From positions 62,001 through 126,000 of the forward strand of contig JAEPDS010000007.1 in the NCBI GenBank assembly GCA_016842065.1: a DNA stretch of 64,000 bases, in the 5' to 3' direction. Shown in pieces: positions 36,810 to 45,687 of the stretch. Numbering within the stretch: position 1 is the stretch's first letter; each line of letters starts with the position of its first letter. This stretch comes from Candidatus Thiodiazotropha sp. 'RUGA'. GTDB lineage: Bacteria; Pseudomonadota; Gammaproteobacteria; Chromatiales; Chromatiaceae. The position numbers were made by a program, and so were the translations under genes. The notes under the pieces are model-generated. The model was not told where the DNA came from. It did no database searches and saw nothing but the letters and a program-made list of their open reading frames with translations.

Positions 36810-37487
36810 CTATTTAATGATCTCAACCTGTCTCGGGTTGAGGACCTGATAGGTTTTTGCAGGACGATGATTGCCGTGCCTGGCCGTCTCGCCTGTCTCG
36901 CGAATGATATTGCGTGCCAGGATCGCCTTGCGGAAATTTCGCTTATCCAACGCTTCGTTTAGCAGGACTTCGTAGACCGATTGCAACTGACTCAGGGTAA
37001 AGGTCTCGGGCAGCATCTGAAAGGCGATGGTACTGTAGCCCAGTTTGGCGATCAGCCGTTGTCTGGCCAGGTGGATGATCTGAGCGTGGTCGAAGGCCAG
37101 CGCCGGCAGCTCTGTGATCGGGTACCAGGCCGCTTCTGCGGCATCGCTGGAAGCGCTGGGGCAGAGATGGTCCGACGGGCTCAAGGCAAAATAGGTGACA
37201 CTGATCACCCGTTCCCGTGGATCTCTTTGCGGTGTACCGAAGGTGCCGAGCTGTTCAAGATAGATGCCTTCGATCCCGGTCTCCTCCTGCAGCTCTCTTT
37301 TGGCGCAGGCTTCCAGATCTTCCGAGATGTCGAGAAAGCCTCCCGGTAGTGCCCACATGCCCTGAAAAGGGGGATTTTTACGCTCAATGAGGAGCACCGA
37401 CAGGGTATCCATCTGGATGGTGAACAGCACCACATCGGTGGTCACAGCGGGGTGAGGATAGGCATAAATGTAGCGCTGTGGATTCAT
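36810..37487 (-). CDS. Nudix hydrolase, NrtR-like (Nudix + winged helix)
   Basis: 225 residues. The Nudix box is intact (G-x5-E-x7-REL-x-EE-x-G-I, at about 49-72), so ADP-ribose or related pyrophosphatase activity is possible. The C-terminal third ([31 protein letters not shown]) has the winged-helix pattern of NrtR, the ADP-ribose-sensing repressor of NAD genes. Many NrtR proteins have a degenerate Nudix box; here it is not. First gene of a unit with nadA. A palindrome 92 bases upstream is a candidate operator. Confidence 0.85.
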   Translation of the reverse strand: MNPQRYIYAYPHPAVTTDVVLFTIQMDTLSVLLIERKNPPFQGMWALPGGFLDISEDLEACAKRELQEETGIEGIYLEQLGTFGTPQRDPRERVISVTYFALSPSDHLCPSASSDAAEAAWYPITELPALAFDHAQIIHLARQRLIAKLGYSTIAFQMLPETFTLSQLQSVYEVLLNEALDKRNFRKAILARNIIRETGETARHGNHRPAKTYQVLNPRQVEIIK

Positions 37488-37578
37488 CTGGGTGGTGGTT
37501 GATCAGTCGACGGGAAGCGGGCCGAAGCCCGCCAGCTAAACAGGTTGATAAACTCAATGTGGCATCTGAATAAGGCCA

Positions 37579-37600
37579 TACTACACTGGTTAGTGTAGTA
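37579..37600. promoter_or_regulatory. Candidate NrtR operator palindrome
   Basis: TACTACACT (37579-37587), spacer GGTT, AGTGTAGTA (37592-37600): a perfect 9-bp inverted repeat upstream of the Nudix-nadA unit and 116 bases upstream of the divergent HDOD gene. NrtR sites are palindromes of about 21 bases, so size and place fit; the match to a known NrtR consensus was not tested. Confidence 0.5.
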
Positions 37601-37716
37601 AGTACACCATCCAGAGAGATCTATTCCTTAGCTAATTGGGAGGTTAAAGATCGAGGTCCCGATGCCGCTAAGGTTGTAAGGAAGTAATACCACTTATCCC
37701 TGATCCAAATATAACG

Positions 37717-38583
37717 ATGCAAACGGCCAGACAAGCGAAACAGCAGGTGCTGAAACTGCAGCACCTACCACCACTTTCAACAACCGCAACCCGACTGCTT
37801 GCGCTGTTGAGTGAAGAGGATCTTGCACTCAACAAACTGGCGGAGGCGATCGATCAGGATCCTGGATTGAGTGCACGGCTTCTCGGATTGGCCAACTCCG
37901 CCTACTTTGGCCAGCAGAATCCCGTACTCAGGGTTGAGGATGCAATCATTCGCGTATTGGGGCTGAACATGGTGAAAAGCCTGGCCTTCAGTATTGCCGT
38001 CAGCGGTGCTTTCGATATTTCAAATTGCCATCAGTTCGACATCAAGCAGTATTGGCTTGAATCCCTGTCCACCGCAATTCTGGCCAGGCATCTCAGCGTA
38101 CGCAGCACCACCGTTGAGCCACCGGATCCGGATGGGGTCTATCTGGCTGGATTGTTGATGAAGATCGGTGTCCTGGTTCTGGTGCATCTGTTTCCAGAGG
38201 ATTATGACAAGGTGCTTGTGCAGAAACGCCAGCAGGCGGGCGATGCGGATATTCTGACGCTGGAATCAGAGATGCTCGGTATCAATCACCGGCAGGCCGG
38301 GGCCTGGCTAGCGGATCGATGGCATCTGCCGGAGCTGGTGGTATCCGCCATTGCACAATCCAATGAGCCTGGCGATTCCGAGCATATCAAAGAGGTGACT
38401 TTGGTTGGCGCAGTCTCCTGCTGGCTCTCCGAGACTGAACAGGAGCAGCAACCGGTTATGGATTGCACTTCGGAGCTTACCGACTGTTGTGGTTTGTCGG
38501 CTGAGACCATCGCAGTGGTGAAGAGCGGTTTTATCGACGAAGAAGAGGAGATCAAGGTCATTGCCAATATGTTGGCGAGTTGA
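37717..38583 (+). CDS. HDOD domain signalling protein
   Basis: 288 residues made almost entirely of one HDOD domain (LPPLSTTATRLLALLSEEDL, DPGLSARLLGLANSAYFGQ, AIIRVLGLNMVKSLAFSIAV). HDOD is an HD-related fold without the metal-binding residues and acts in signalling, often with c-di-GMP or chemotaxis genes. It is 12 bases upstream of a GAF-GGDEF gene, so both probably belong to one pathway. Confidence 0.88.
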   Translation: MQTARQAKQQVLKLQHLPPLSTTATRLLALLSEEDLALNKLAEAIDQDPGLSARLLGLANSAYFGQQNPVLRVEDAIIRVLGLNMVKSLAFSIAVSGAFDISNCHQFDIKQYWLESLSTAILARHLSVRSTTVEPPDPDGVYLAGLLMKIGVLVLVHLFPEDYDKVLVQKRQQAGDADILTLESEMLGINHRQAGAWLADRWHLPELVVSAIAQSNEPGDSEHIKEVTLVGAVSCWLSETEQEQQPVMDCTSELTDCCGLSAETIAVVKSGFIDEEEEIKVIANMLAS

Positions 38584-38595
38584 CAGGAGTGTCCC

Positions 38596-39789
38596 ATGGA
38601 TCTTTCGTTTAACCAGACATCGATGGACTTAAGAGAACGCTTTTTCAATCTACTCGACTCCCTGTCCGCCCTTCGGGCGCTCTCTCAAATCAATCTTGAG
38701 CGGGTCACCGAAGCGGAGTTGTTGGCCAAAGCGTTGGATGAACTGGTTCGCTATCAGAATATCGATCACTGCTCTGTGTTTCGAATCGAAGCGGGCGTAT
38801 TACGATGTGTATCCGGCCGCAGCATGGCTGAGTCCCATGCGGAGATCATCGGGTCGCCGAACTCACGAACCGCTGCGGATAGTATGACATTCAAGCCGGG
38901 GGAAGGTATCGTCGGTATTGCCTACGCCTCCGGGCAGTTGCAGTACTGTCGGGACTGCAGTCAGAGCAGTGAATACAAACCTCACGACTCAACTGTCTCC
39001 GACATGCCTGGCTCGTTGATCAGTGCACCGATAAAAATGGGCGATAAGGTACTCGGTGTACTCAATGCCTCACACCCAATGGCGGAGTATTTCGAGCCCT
39101 GGCAACAACATACCTTGAGCCTATTCAGCAGTTGCCTGGGACAGATTCTCTACAATCATCAGATGCTTCATGAGTTGGAAATTCTGATCGATCAAAGAAC
39201 CGAGGAGCTGGGTAAATCCCTGGAAGAGGCCAATCGTCTGCGCAAACGCTATGAACAACTCTCGATGGTGGATGAGTTGACCGGTTTGCACAATCGCCGT
39301 TTCTTCTTCAATGAGGCGGAGGCACATATCTCCCGTGCAATCCGCTCCAAACAGCCTTGCAGTCTGATGCTGGTCGATGTCGACCATTTCAAACGGGTCA
39401 ATGATCAATGGGGCCATCTGGCGGGAGATCAGGTGCTGGCCGCGATATCCAGGATACTGATGGACGAAGCGCGGGGTGGTGATCTGGTAGCCCGGGTCGG
39501 TGGCGAAGAGTTTGTGGTCCTGTTACCTGAGGCCGGTATCGATGGTGCTGATCTGATGGCGCAACGGATTCAGGAGCGCTTGACCAATCTCAACATGGGC
39601 GGCAGCCATCCCGGTATCAAACTGACGGTCAGTATCGGCATGACTGAATTGGCTAGACAAACCGAACAGAAACTGACCCCCAGTCAGCTGGTCGATCAAC
39701 TCTACTCACAGGCCGATCAGGCGATGTACGAGTGTAAACGGGATGGCCGCAACCGGCGTATGCGCTTTAATGGACCGGGCGTCGATTGA
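38596..39789 (+). CDS. GAF-GGDEF diguanylate cyclase
   Basis: 397 residues, soluble. A GAF domain (about 35-185) with CSVFRIEAGVLRCVSGRS and FKPGEGIVGIAYASGQLQ leads through a coiled-coil linker to a GGDEF domain with an intact active site RVGGEEF at about 302-306 and an upstream RGGD inhibitory-site motif. It should make c-di-GMP under control of a GAF ligand or partner. AGGAG 6 bases before ATG. Coupled to the HDOD gene. Confidence 0.92.
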   Translation: MDLSFNQTSMDLRERFFNLLDSLSALRALSQINLERVTEAELLAKALDELVRYQNIDHCSVFRIEAGVLRCVSGRSMAESHAEIIGSPNSRTAADSMTFKPGEGIVGIAYASGQLQYCRDCSQSSEYKPHDSTVSDMPGSLISAPIKMGDKVLGVLNASHPMAEYFEPWQQHTLSLFSSCLGQILYNHQMLHELEILIDQRTEELGKSLEEANRLRKRYEQLSMVDELTGLHNRRFFFNEAEAHISRAIRSKQPCSLMLVDVDHFKRVNDQWGHLAGDQVLAAISRILMDEARGGDLVARVGGEEFVVLLPEAGIDGADLMAQRIQERLTNLNMGGSHPGIKLTVSIGMTELARQTEQKLTPSQLVDQLYSQADQAMYECKRDGRNRRMRFNGPGVD

Positions 39790-39812
39790 TCTTTTTCTGT
39801 TTCAATCTTTGG

Positions 39813-40057
39813 CCGCGAATGCACGCCAAGCACCACTAATATTCGCAAATAGATCTACCAAGGACGAATGGTGCTTAGTTAAGCACTAGAACTCATTGCA
39901 TCTCGTTCTATCAAAGGGTTTTGGTGGGGCAGGGCCCCACCCTTGTATCTCTCCCGATGAATTCAACTGTAGGGTGGGACCCTGCCCCACCAAATAACGC
40001 TTATGTAAGTACCATTCGTACCAGAGCCTGTAAGCGCGGATTGGCATGCATTCGCGG
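39813..40057. repeat. Outer inverted repeat enclosing an inner MITE-like element
   Basis: CCGCGAATGCACGCCAA (39813-39829) is complementary to 40041-40057 with one mismatch. The inner element 39864-40019 lies between the arms, so one element seems to have inserted into another. Confidence 0.6.
39864..40019. mobile_element. 156-bp MITE-like inverted-repeat element
   Basis: Ends ACGAATGGTGCTTA and TAAGTACCATTCGT are inverted repeats with one mismatch. Inside, GGTGGGGCAGGGCCCCACCC and its complement AGGGTGGGACCCTGCCCCAC give a second strong 21-bp stem (one mismatch). No ORF. A shorter copy is at 29934-30033. Confidence 0.7.
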
Positions 40058-40087
40058 TTGATCCGTTAACTGAGTGACACCGCACCG

Positions 40088-41482
40088 CTATTGCTGTTGA
40101 ATGGCACTGGAGAAGGAGCCGAATATGATCCCCTCACTGGTGTCGTAGTGACTCTCGGTCGGGCCCAGGAAGAGTATCCAGGTTGCACCCTTATCGGCTC
40201 CACCGTTGTCATCAAAGGGTGCGCCGACCGCCAGATCCTGATGGTCATCCTGATTCAGGTCACCGATGCCGGCCAATGAACTGCCAAACTGATCGTTGTC
40301 ATTCAGGCTGCTGTCAAAATCCCCATCTGTATCGGATATCTTGGAAGCGGAGATGATCTCGCCATCCCCCTGCATGAACAGAATCCAGCTGGCTCCCCGG
40401 TTGCTGCCGCCGTCGTCACTGCCCGGCGCACCAACGATCAGGTCATCGTTGCCGTCGTTGTTGAGGTCACCCAGATTGGCCAGGGCACTGCCAAAGCGGT
40501 CTCCATCGTTGAGCTGATCCTCCAGCCCGCCCCGGTTATGTGAAATTCGCTTCAGCCCATCCACCGTGCCGTCGCTGTTCAGGAACAGCACCCACACCGC
40601 ACCGCGATCTGTACCCCCATCGTCATCGCCGCTGGTACCAACCGCAATATCAACGACCCCGTCATTGTCCAGGTCGCCAACGGCGGTTACCGAGCTGCCG
40701 AAGCGGTCTCCATCATTCGGTTTGCGTTCCAGGTCGCCTTTCTCCGAGGAGATTTTCTGCCGTGCACTGACCGTGCCGTCACTGTTCATGAAGAGAATCC
40801 AGACGGCTCCCCGGTCGGTACCTCCGTCATCATCGTTGGGCATGCCAACCGCCAGGTCGGTGATGCCGTCCCTGTTAAGGTCGCCGATGTTCGCAACCGC
40901 ATGACCGAACTGGTCATCCGCATCGAGGTTTTCGTTCAGCTCGCCGGACGCTTCGGAGATCTTCTGATACGAGTCAACCGTGCCGTCGTCCTTGAGAAAC
41001 AGGATCCAGAGCGCCCCGTGGTCGGTGCCACCGTCATCGTCCATTGGTGCGCTGACCACAATATCCCTGAAGCCGTCACCATTCAGGTCATCCAGTGGGG
41101 CGAGGGCGCTGCCGAACAGATCTCCGTCATCCAGGTCACCATCGAACGATCCCTTGCTGTCTGAGATTTTCTGCTCGGTGTCGACCTGACCATCCTGATC
41201 CAGGAAGAGTACCCAGACTGCACCACGGTTCTCTCCGTTATCATCATCGTAAGGCGAGCCAACTGCCAGGTCGATGACGCCGTCTCCCTCGAGGTCGCCA
41301 ATGTTGGCCAGAGCTGCGCCGAACCGGTCCCCGTCATCCAGGTCTCCGGAAAACGCTCCGCGGCTGTCTGAGATCTTCTGATCCTCATCGACCTCCTTGG
41401 TGTAGGTCTCCTCGCAGCCGGTGATCAGCAGACTTAAAAGAATGCTCAATCCAAACAGTGCAGGCAGTTGATTGGGTTTCAT
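40088..41482 (-). CDS. FG-GAP/integrin-alpha-like repeat lipoprotein
   Basis: 464 residues. A signal sequence ends in lipobox LITGC. Then six tandem units of about 69 residues, each with QKIS..., DGDRFG, GDLNGDGxxDLAVG and a GGxDRGAVWILF segment. The D-x-N-x-D-G loops should bind calcium, and FG-GAP units fold as blades of a beta-propeller. Six repeats could form a full six-bladed propeller, fewer than the seven of integrins. Probably a surface-anchored binding protein. I use ATG 41482; a TTG at 41491 is also open. Confidence 0.85.
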   Translation of the reverse strand: MKPNQLPALFGLSILLSLLITGCEETYTKEVDEDQKISDSRGAFSGDLDDGDRFGAALANIGDLEGDGVIDLAVGSPYDDDNGENRGAVWVLFLDQDGQVDTEQKISDSKGSFDGDLDDGDLFGSALAPLDDLNGDGFRDIVVSAPMDDDGGTDHGALWILFLKDDGTVDSYQKISEASGELNENLDADDQFGHAVANIGDLNRDGITDLAVGMPNDDDGGTDRGAVWILFMNSDGTVSARQKISSEKGDLERKPNDGDRFGSSVTAVGDLDNDGVVDIAVGTSGDDDGGTDRGAVWVLFLNSDGTVDGLKRISHNRGGLEDQLNDGDRFGSALANLGDLNNDGNDDLIVGAPGSDDGGSNRGASWILFMQGDGEIISASKISDTDGDFDSSLNDNDQFGSSLAGIGDLNQDDHQDLAVGAPFDDNGGADKGATWILFLGPTESHYDTSEGIIFGSFSSAIQQQ

Positions 41483-41732
41483 ATCGATCAAGACCTTCTC
41501 AGTTCCGTTCTGATGCTAACCATAGACTCTATTATGGCCTGACTGGTTCGTATTCAAAGTACGTATCTGTGTTTTTGTTCACGATTGATTCAAATGAACG
41601 GGGTAAACACTTTGTCAGCTCTACAGGACTTAAACAACGGAGCCATGGTTATACCGATGCTTCAACCCTGCCTTGGATGGCCGGGTTGATTTAGTCTCAA
41701 TCGTTTTCAGATATTACGACTGTTGATGAGAT

Positions 41733-41755
41733 GAGGGTGCCGTGTAGGCACCCTC
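41733..41755 (-). terminator. Hairpin after the dynamin-like gene
   Basis: GAGGGTGCC/GGCACCCTC, a perfect 9-bp stem with a 5-base loop, 23 bases beyond the stop of the leftward GTPase gene; no T-run. Confidence 0.5.
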
Positions 41756-41777
41756 GATGCGCTTGGCGGGGAGGGCG

Positions 41778-43295
41778 TCAGCTGCTGGCCACCGGGGACT
41801 CCTCAGCGCTTTCCGTTGTCGCTGGAGCCGTGGCTGCAGGTTCCGCTGCAAGTAGTTTCTCGCTGCCTGAAGGATTGGTGAACTGATCGTTCAGGGTCTG
41901 GATGTAGGTGTCGGTTGATTGCACTACATCGGTCAGCTGTTTACGCGATTTACGTCCCCAGCCGGCCGGTTTTTTTCTGAAGATCGAGCGCCATGGCTTG
42001 GTGCTGCGAATGAACGAGCCTACCGGATTGCTCTTCACGCCCATCTCTTTGGCCCTTTTTCGAAGACCTTTCACCAGGGTGCGTGCGGCCACTCCTCTCA
42101 CAGTAAAATGAATTACAGTCAGCAGGACGACAACAAGCAGCAGCACGATCCAGGGTATCAGGCTGTTGGCGTCGGCCGCCAGCCAGGGGGGCTGAAAACT
42201 GAAACCCTGCCAATAACCTGCATTGATCGAATAGATCAGCAGCGCAAGCAGTGTGGCGCCCATCAGGACAGCGTCCCCGATCAGGACCCGTTTGCGCCAT
42301 TTCTCCAGGGTGTTGGATACCAGCGGCACACAGCGCTCTTCAATATCCCGGGCAGTCTTTTCCAGGGCGCCGACAATACGATAGGCCCGCTCGATCTCCA
42401 CCTCTTCCATACGGCTGTGAATTTCGCTCAGGTCGAGATCCCGTTTGTTTTCATAACGCTGACGCAGGGCTTCATCCTCGATCGGTACTGCGGCATCAGG
42501 ATTGTAGATGGCATAAAAGCGTCCGGCGGTGAGTCCCCTCTCTCCCAAGGCCCTCTGCCAGGCAGCAATCACATCTTCCGGGTTGTTCTCCCGGGCGGTG
42601 GTGTCGATCTGATTGAGGATATAGAGGAATTTACCGGTATCGTTACGATGGATGGTGCGTTCGATGAGGTGGCTCAGAGTATCCTGCATCGCCCCGGGTT
42701 CCGGGTGGCGGGCATCGAAAAAGACCAGCACCAGATCGGATAGGTCGATGATGTGGTCGGTAATACGCAGGGTGGAAGTGCGTTGGGCATCGGCATCGAA
42801 TCCGGGGGAGTCGATCAGAATTTTGCCTCGCAGTTTCTGGCTTGGACAGGTCTTCAGCTGCAGATAGGCGTCGATCCTGTCGCCTTCCCCTTTGGCGACC
42901 TTTTCGATCTCATCCGACATCTGGTAGAACGGGAATCTTGGGTCTGAATCGAGCGCCACACCTGGCAGTGCATGTGCTGTAGCCTCTTTGCTATAGCAGA
43001 TGACAGTGAATTTATCGTCCACCGCCTGGTTGCCGGAGCGCTGAATCTTGTCACCGATATAGTGGTTGATGAAGGTCGATTTACCTGCTGAGAAGGTGCC
43101 TAGAATCGAGATCAGCGGCCACCAGGGGATCTGGGTGGCAAATGAACTGTCACCCTCCAGCAGTCCCATGCGGAAGGCTACCGAGTCGAGAACACGAAAG
43201 CTCTGAACGGTGCTGAGGAGTATGGGATTTTCCTGTTCCAGGTGGGTTTCAAGGTGTTGAAGGCGTGCTTCTATGACCTGTCCTGCTGGATGCAT
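41778..43295 (-). CDS. Dynamin-family membrane GTPase
   Basis: 505 residues. GTPase domain with P-loop GTFSAGKST (66-74), a switch I region after it, DSPGFD (about 162) and NQID (about 228), typical of bacterial dynamin-like proteins. Two hydrophobic segments near residues 325-345 and 362-382 should hold it in the inner membrane, and a Ser/Ala/Thr-rich C-terminus follows. Bacterial dynamins remodel or protect membranes; its partner is not seen. GAGGAG precedes the ATG. Confidence 0.85.
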   Translation of the reverse strand: MHPAGQVIEARLQHLETHLEQENPILLSTVQSFRVLDSVAFRMGLLEGDSSFATQIPWWPLISILGTFSAGKSTFINHYIGDKIQRSGNQAVDDKFTVICYSKEATAHALPGVALDSDPRFPFYQMSDEIEKVAKGEGDRIDAYLQLKTCPSQKLRGKILIDSPGFDADAQRTSTLRITDHIIDLSDLVLVFFDARHPEPGAMQDTLSHLIERTIHRNDTGKFLYILNQIDTTARENNPEDVIAAWQRALGERGLTAGRFYAIYNPDAAVPIEDEALRQRYENKRDLDLSEIHSRMEEVEIERAYRIVGALEKTARDIEERCVPLVSNTLEKWRKRVLIGDAVLMGATLLALLIYSINAGYWQGFSFQPPWLAADANSLIPWIVLLLVVVLLTVIHFTVRGVAARTLVKGLRKRAKEMGVKSNPVGSFIRSTKPWRSIFRKKPAGWGRKSRKQLTDVVQSTDTYIQTLNDQFTNPSGSEKLLAAEPAATAPATTESAEESPVASS

Positions 43296-43955
43296 ATCGA
43301 TTTTGCTCCTCTAAGATGAATAATTTGTTGTTCGAATTATCAGGCTCTTAACAGCCATAGGCTTTATTCCCGGTTCACGGCGGTGCCTGTTTAAATAGTA
43401 TCAGAATGAGAATGGCATCAAGAGTTCATATTCCTGTGAGCTATCTTAATGACTGTCTTCGCTGGATGCATGATTTTTTTTCTCCAGGCCAGGGAAATTC
43501 ACCTTACTCATGGATCCTGCTGCAATAATGGTCGATTCCAAGGTGACAGAACATGCCTGTGTCGGGCCATCTACTGTGATTCGTGCTTTAAATCGGTCTG
43601 TTTTTATCGGTAAGTGGTACGCTACAGAGATCTTCAAAGGTGGCTCTGTAATCCGCAGATTCAACTAATCCATTGACTGAGATTAATAATAGTGAAAAGG
43701 AGTGTTATTAAAATAGTACCATTTGGTGCAGTTTTATGCCGTTGAATGTCGGGATATCTTGTTGATTTAAAATGGTATATAATGAAGTTCTAATATATTT
43801 AACTATCTGATAACCAAATGATATATAGGGCTTTCTTAGAAAATTCCTCGGTTGCATTAGCCCGCCCCTTTAGAGATACTGAGAAGTTCTCAAATAGGGT
43901 TAGCTTTCGTCCCTAATACAAAAAAATAAGTTAGAGAAATTATGTGGAGGTTGTA
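43296..43955. other. Long spacer, no convincing gene
   Basis: 660 bases. A 72-codon frame with a TTG start on the minus strand (43446-43664) reads like protein (HLPIKTDRFKARITVDGPTQ) but has no ribosome binding site; it may be a small gene or a remnant. From 43680 the sequence is A+T-rich and is probably the promoter and leader of the SCP2-MFP-RND genes. Confidence 0.4.
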
Positions 43956-44351
43956 ATGGCTGAATTGTTTTCGGATAGCTGGATGAATGAGTTTGCAACG
44001 CACTGGAATGCCGAGCCGGAATTGTCCGATGCGTTGTCCCAGATCGGTTTTAACAGTGTGATCGGCTATGGATTGGATGGAGATGATGCGCCGAAGGGTG
44101 TTCTGACCGTCGAGAATGGCAAGGCAGTCTCTGGGGAGGCCTTCAACGGTCAGACCTTGAACTGGGACATCCGCGCTTCCGAGGATCAGTGGCGTAAATG
44201 GATGGCCAAGCCTCCCGGCATGATGGGCCTCGGTATGGCCTTCACCTCCCGTAAAATGAAATTCGTCGTCGGTGACTATTCATCAATGATCAAAGATCCA
44301 AGAATGGCCGGACCTTTCATCAAGAGCTTCTCTGTGATGGGGCGGGTCTGA
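43956..44351 (+). CDS. SCP2 sterol-binding-like protein
   Basis: 131 residues, no signal peptide. The pattern of a small alpha/beta lipid-binding SCP2 domain is visible (FNSVIGYGLDG, GVLTVENGKAVSGEA, DWRKWMAKPPG-like segment, MKFVVGDYSSMIKDPRMAGP). ATG 43956 has GGAGG 5 bases upstream; the GTG at 43944 lies inside that site. It is the first gene of a unit with an RND pump, 64 bases before the adaptor. It may present a hydrophobic ligand in the cytoplasm (inference). Confidence 0.75.
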   Translation: MAELFSDSWMNEFATHWNAEPELSDALSQIGFNSVIGYGLDGDDAPKGVLTVENGKAVSGEAFNGQTLNWDIRASEDQWRKWMAKPPGMMGLGMAFTSRKMKFVVGDYSSMIKDPRMAGPFIKSFSVMGRV

Positions 44352-44415
44352 GTAATCCTCATCCGGCGATCATTTCCCCTTAAATACGTGTCAATACACT
44401 AGGTAGTAGCAAAAT

Positions 44416-45570
44416 ATGGGTTCACAATTCAAAGCAATGTTAATCACAGCGGGTTTGGCTGCTTCCTTGGCTGCCGGGAGTGTCCATTCCCAGCCGAATA
44501 TGGCTGACAGTGCTTATTTTGTCGTGCAGCAGACACAAGGCGTACCCCATGTCTCTCTGGGGGGAACCGTGGTTCCCTACAAAGAGGTTACCCTGTCAGC
44601 CCAGTTGCCGGGGCGGGTAAACTACCTGGCCGGTATTGAAGGGGATACCTTTAAGGAGTCTGATCGCCTGGTTGAGCTGGATGACAGTGAATTGATGGCC
44701 AAACGCCAGGCGGCAATGGCCCAGCTGGCCAATGCGGATGCCCAACTGCGTAATGCTGGTGTGCAGTACAACCGGGAGCTCTGGTCCCCCAAGTCGAAAT
44801 CGGCAATGGGTGGCATGGGGATGCCGAATCTGTTTGATCAGATGTTCACCCGGCCGATGGAAGATGCCTTTGGCGATCGGGATCAAGGGGCTGAAAGGTC
44901 AGCTGATATCTACTCCTCACGCACCAATATTCAGCAGGCGCAAAACACCATCTACCGTGTCCAGGCTGAAATTCGGGCCATCGATGCCAAGCTGCGGGAT
45001 GCCAAGAGTCTTGCCCCGTTTCAGGGTGTGATCATGAAGAAATTCGTTGAGGTGGGAGATACCGTGCAACCTGGCCAACCCCTCTTGAAGTATGCGGATG
45101 TGGAGTATCTGCAGATCGTGGTGGATGTGCCAGGCCGCTTACGCCCTGGATTGAATGAGGGAATGATGCTGAGGGCTGAGCTCGATGTCGGTGACCGGGA
45201 GGTTCCGGTACGGGTGGCACAGATATTCCCCATGGCCGATGCCCAGCGACACACTGTGACGATCAAGTTTGATCTGCCTCAGGGTGTCTCTGCACCCGGC
45301 ATGTACGCCAAGGTGCTGGTGCCCGATTTCAATGCACCGGCCAGATCCAATCCAATTATTCCCAACAGTGCGATTCGCTACAACGGCAGTCTCCCCGGGG
45401 TCTATGTTGAGGGAGAGGATGGCAAACCCACGCTGCGCCTGATTCGCGTCGGTGAGAAGCTTCCAGGTGGAGGTTTTACCACGGTGCTCTCCGGGTTGCA
45501 GGCTGGGGAGCGGATACTGCGCAATCCTCCGGTGGATATCAGCACAGGCTGGTCAACACCGCAGCAATAA
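44416..45570 (+). CDS. RND efflux periplasmic adaptor (MFP)
   Basis: 384 residues with a signal peptide (to about HSQ). Lipoyl-type halves (GTVVPYKEVTLSAQLPGRVN; SLAPFQGVIMKKFVEVGDTVQPG) flank the helical hairpin, and beta-barrel and membrane-proximal domains follow. An unusual Met/Gly/Pro-rich insert (SAMGGMGMPNLFDQMFTRPM) sits inside the hairpin around residue 130. It connects the RND pump to an outer-membrane channel that is not encoded here. Confidence 0.9.
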   Translation: MGSQFKAMLITAGLAASLAAGSVHSQPNMADSAYFVVQQTQGVPHVSLGGTVVPYKEVTLSAQLPGRVNYLAGIEGDTFKESDRLVELDDSELMAKRQAAMAQLANADAQLRNAGVQYNRELWSPKSKSAMGGMGMPNLFDQMFTRPMEDAFGDRDQGAERSADIYSSRTNIQQAQNTIYRVQAEIRAIDAKLRDAKSLAPFQGVIMKKFVEVGDTVQPGQPLLKYADVEYLQIVVDVPGRLRPGLNEGMMLRAELDVGDREVPVRVAQIFPMADAQRHTVTIKFDLPQGVSAPGMYAKVLVPDFNAPARSNPIIPNSAIRYNGSLPGVYVEGEDGKPTLRLIRVGEKLPGGGFTTVLSGLQAGERILRNPPVDISTGWSTPQQ

Positions 45571-45687
45571 ATAACTAATTCCGGAAGTGCCGACAGGTTG
45601 TGATCAATATAATCTGGTGCTTCCTAATCCATCTTATATCTTTAGGGTAGGGCCTGGCGGCCCAACACGACAGTTTCGGGATCAAAT

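Noticed and set aside
40088-41482. Regular DNA repeats that could look like a CRISPR array
   Set aside because: Period is about 207 bases in frame with an FG-GAP protein, not 28-37 base repeats with unique spacers.
43446-43664. 72-codon minus-strand frame with TTG start
   Set aside because: Reads somewhat like protein but lacks a ribosome binding site and context; kept only as a remark in the spacer entry.
43840-43940. Possible riboswitch in the leader of the SCP2-RND genes
   Set aside because: Short stems only; no match to the c-di-GMP, cobalamin or SAM riboswitch cores I know.
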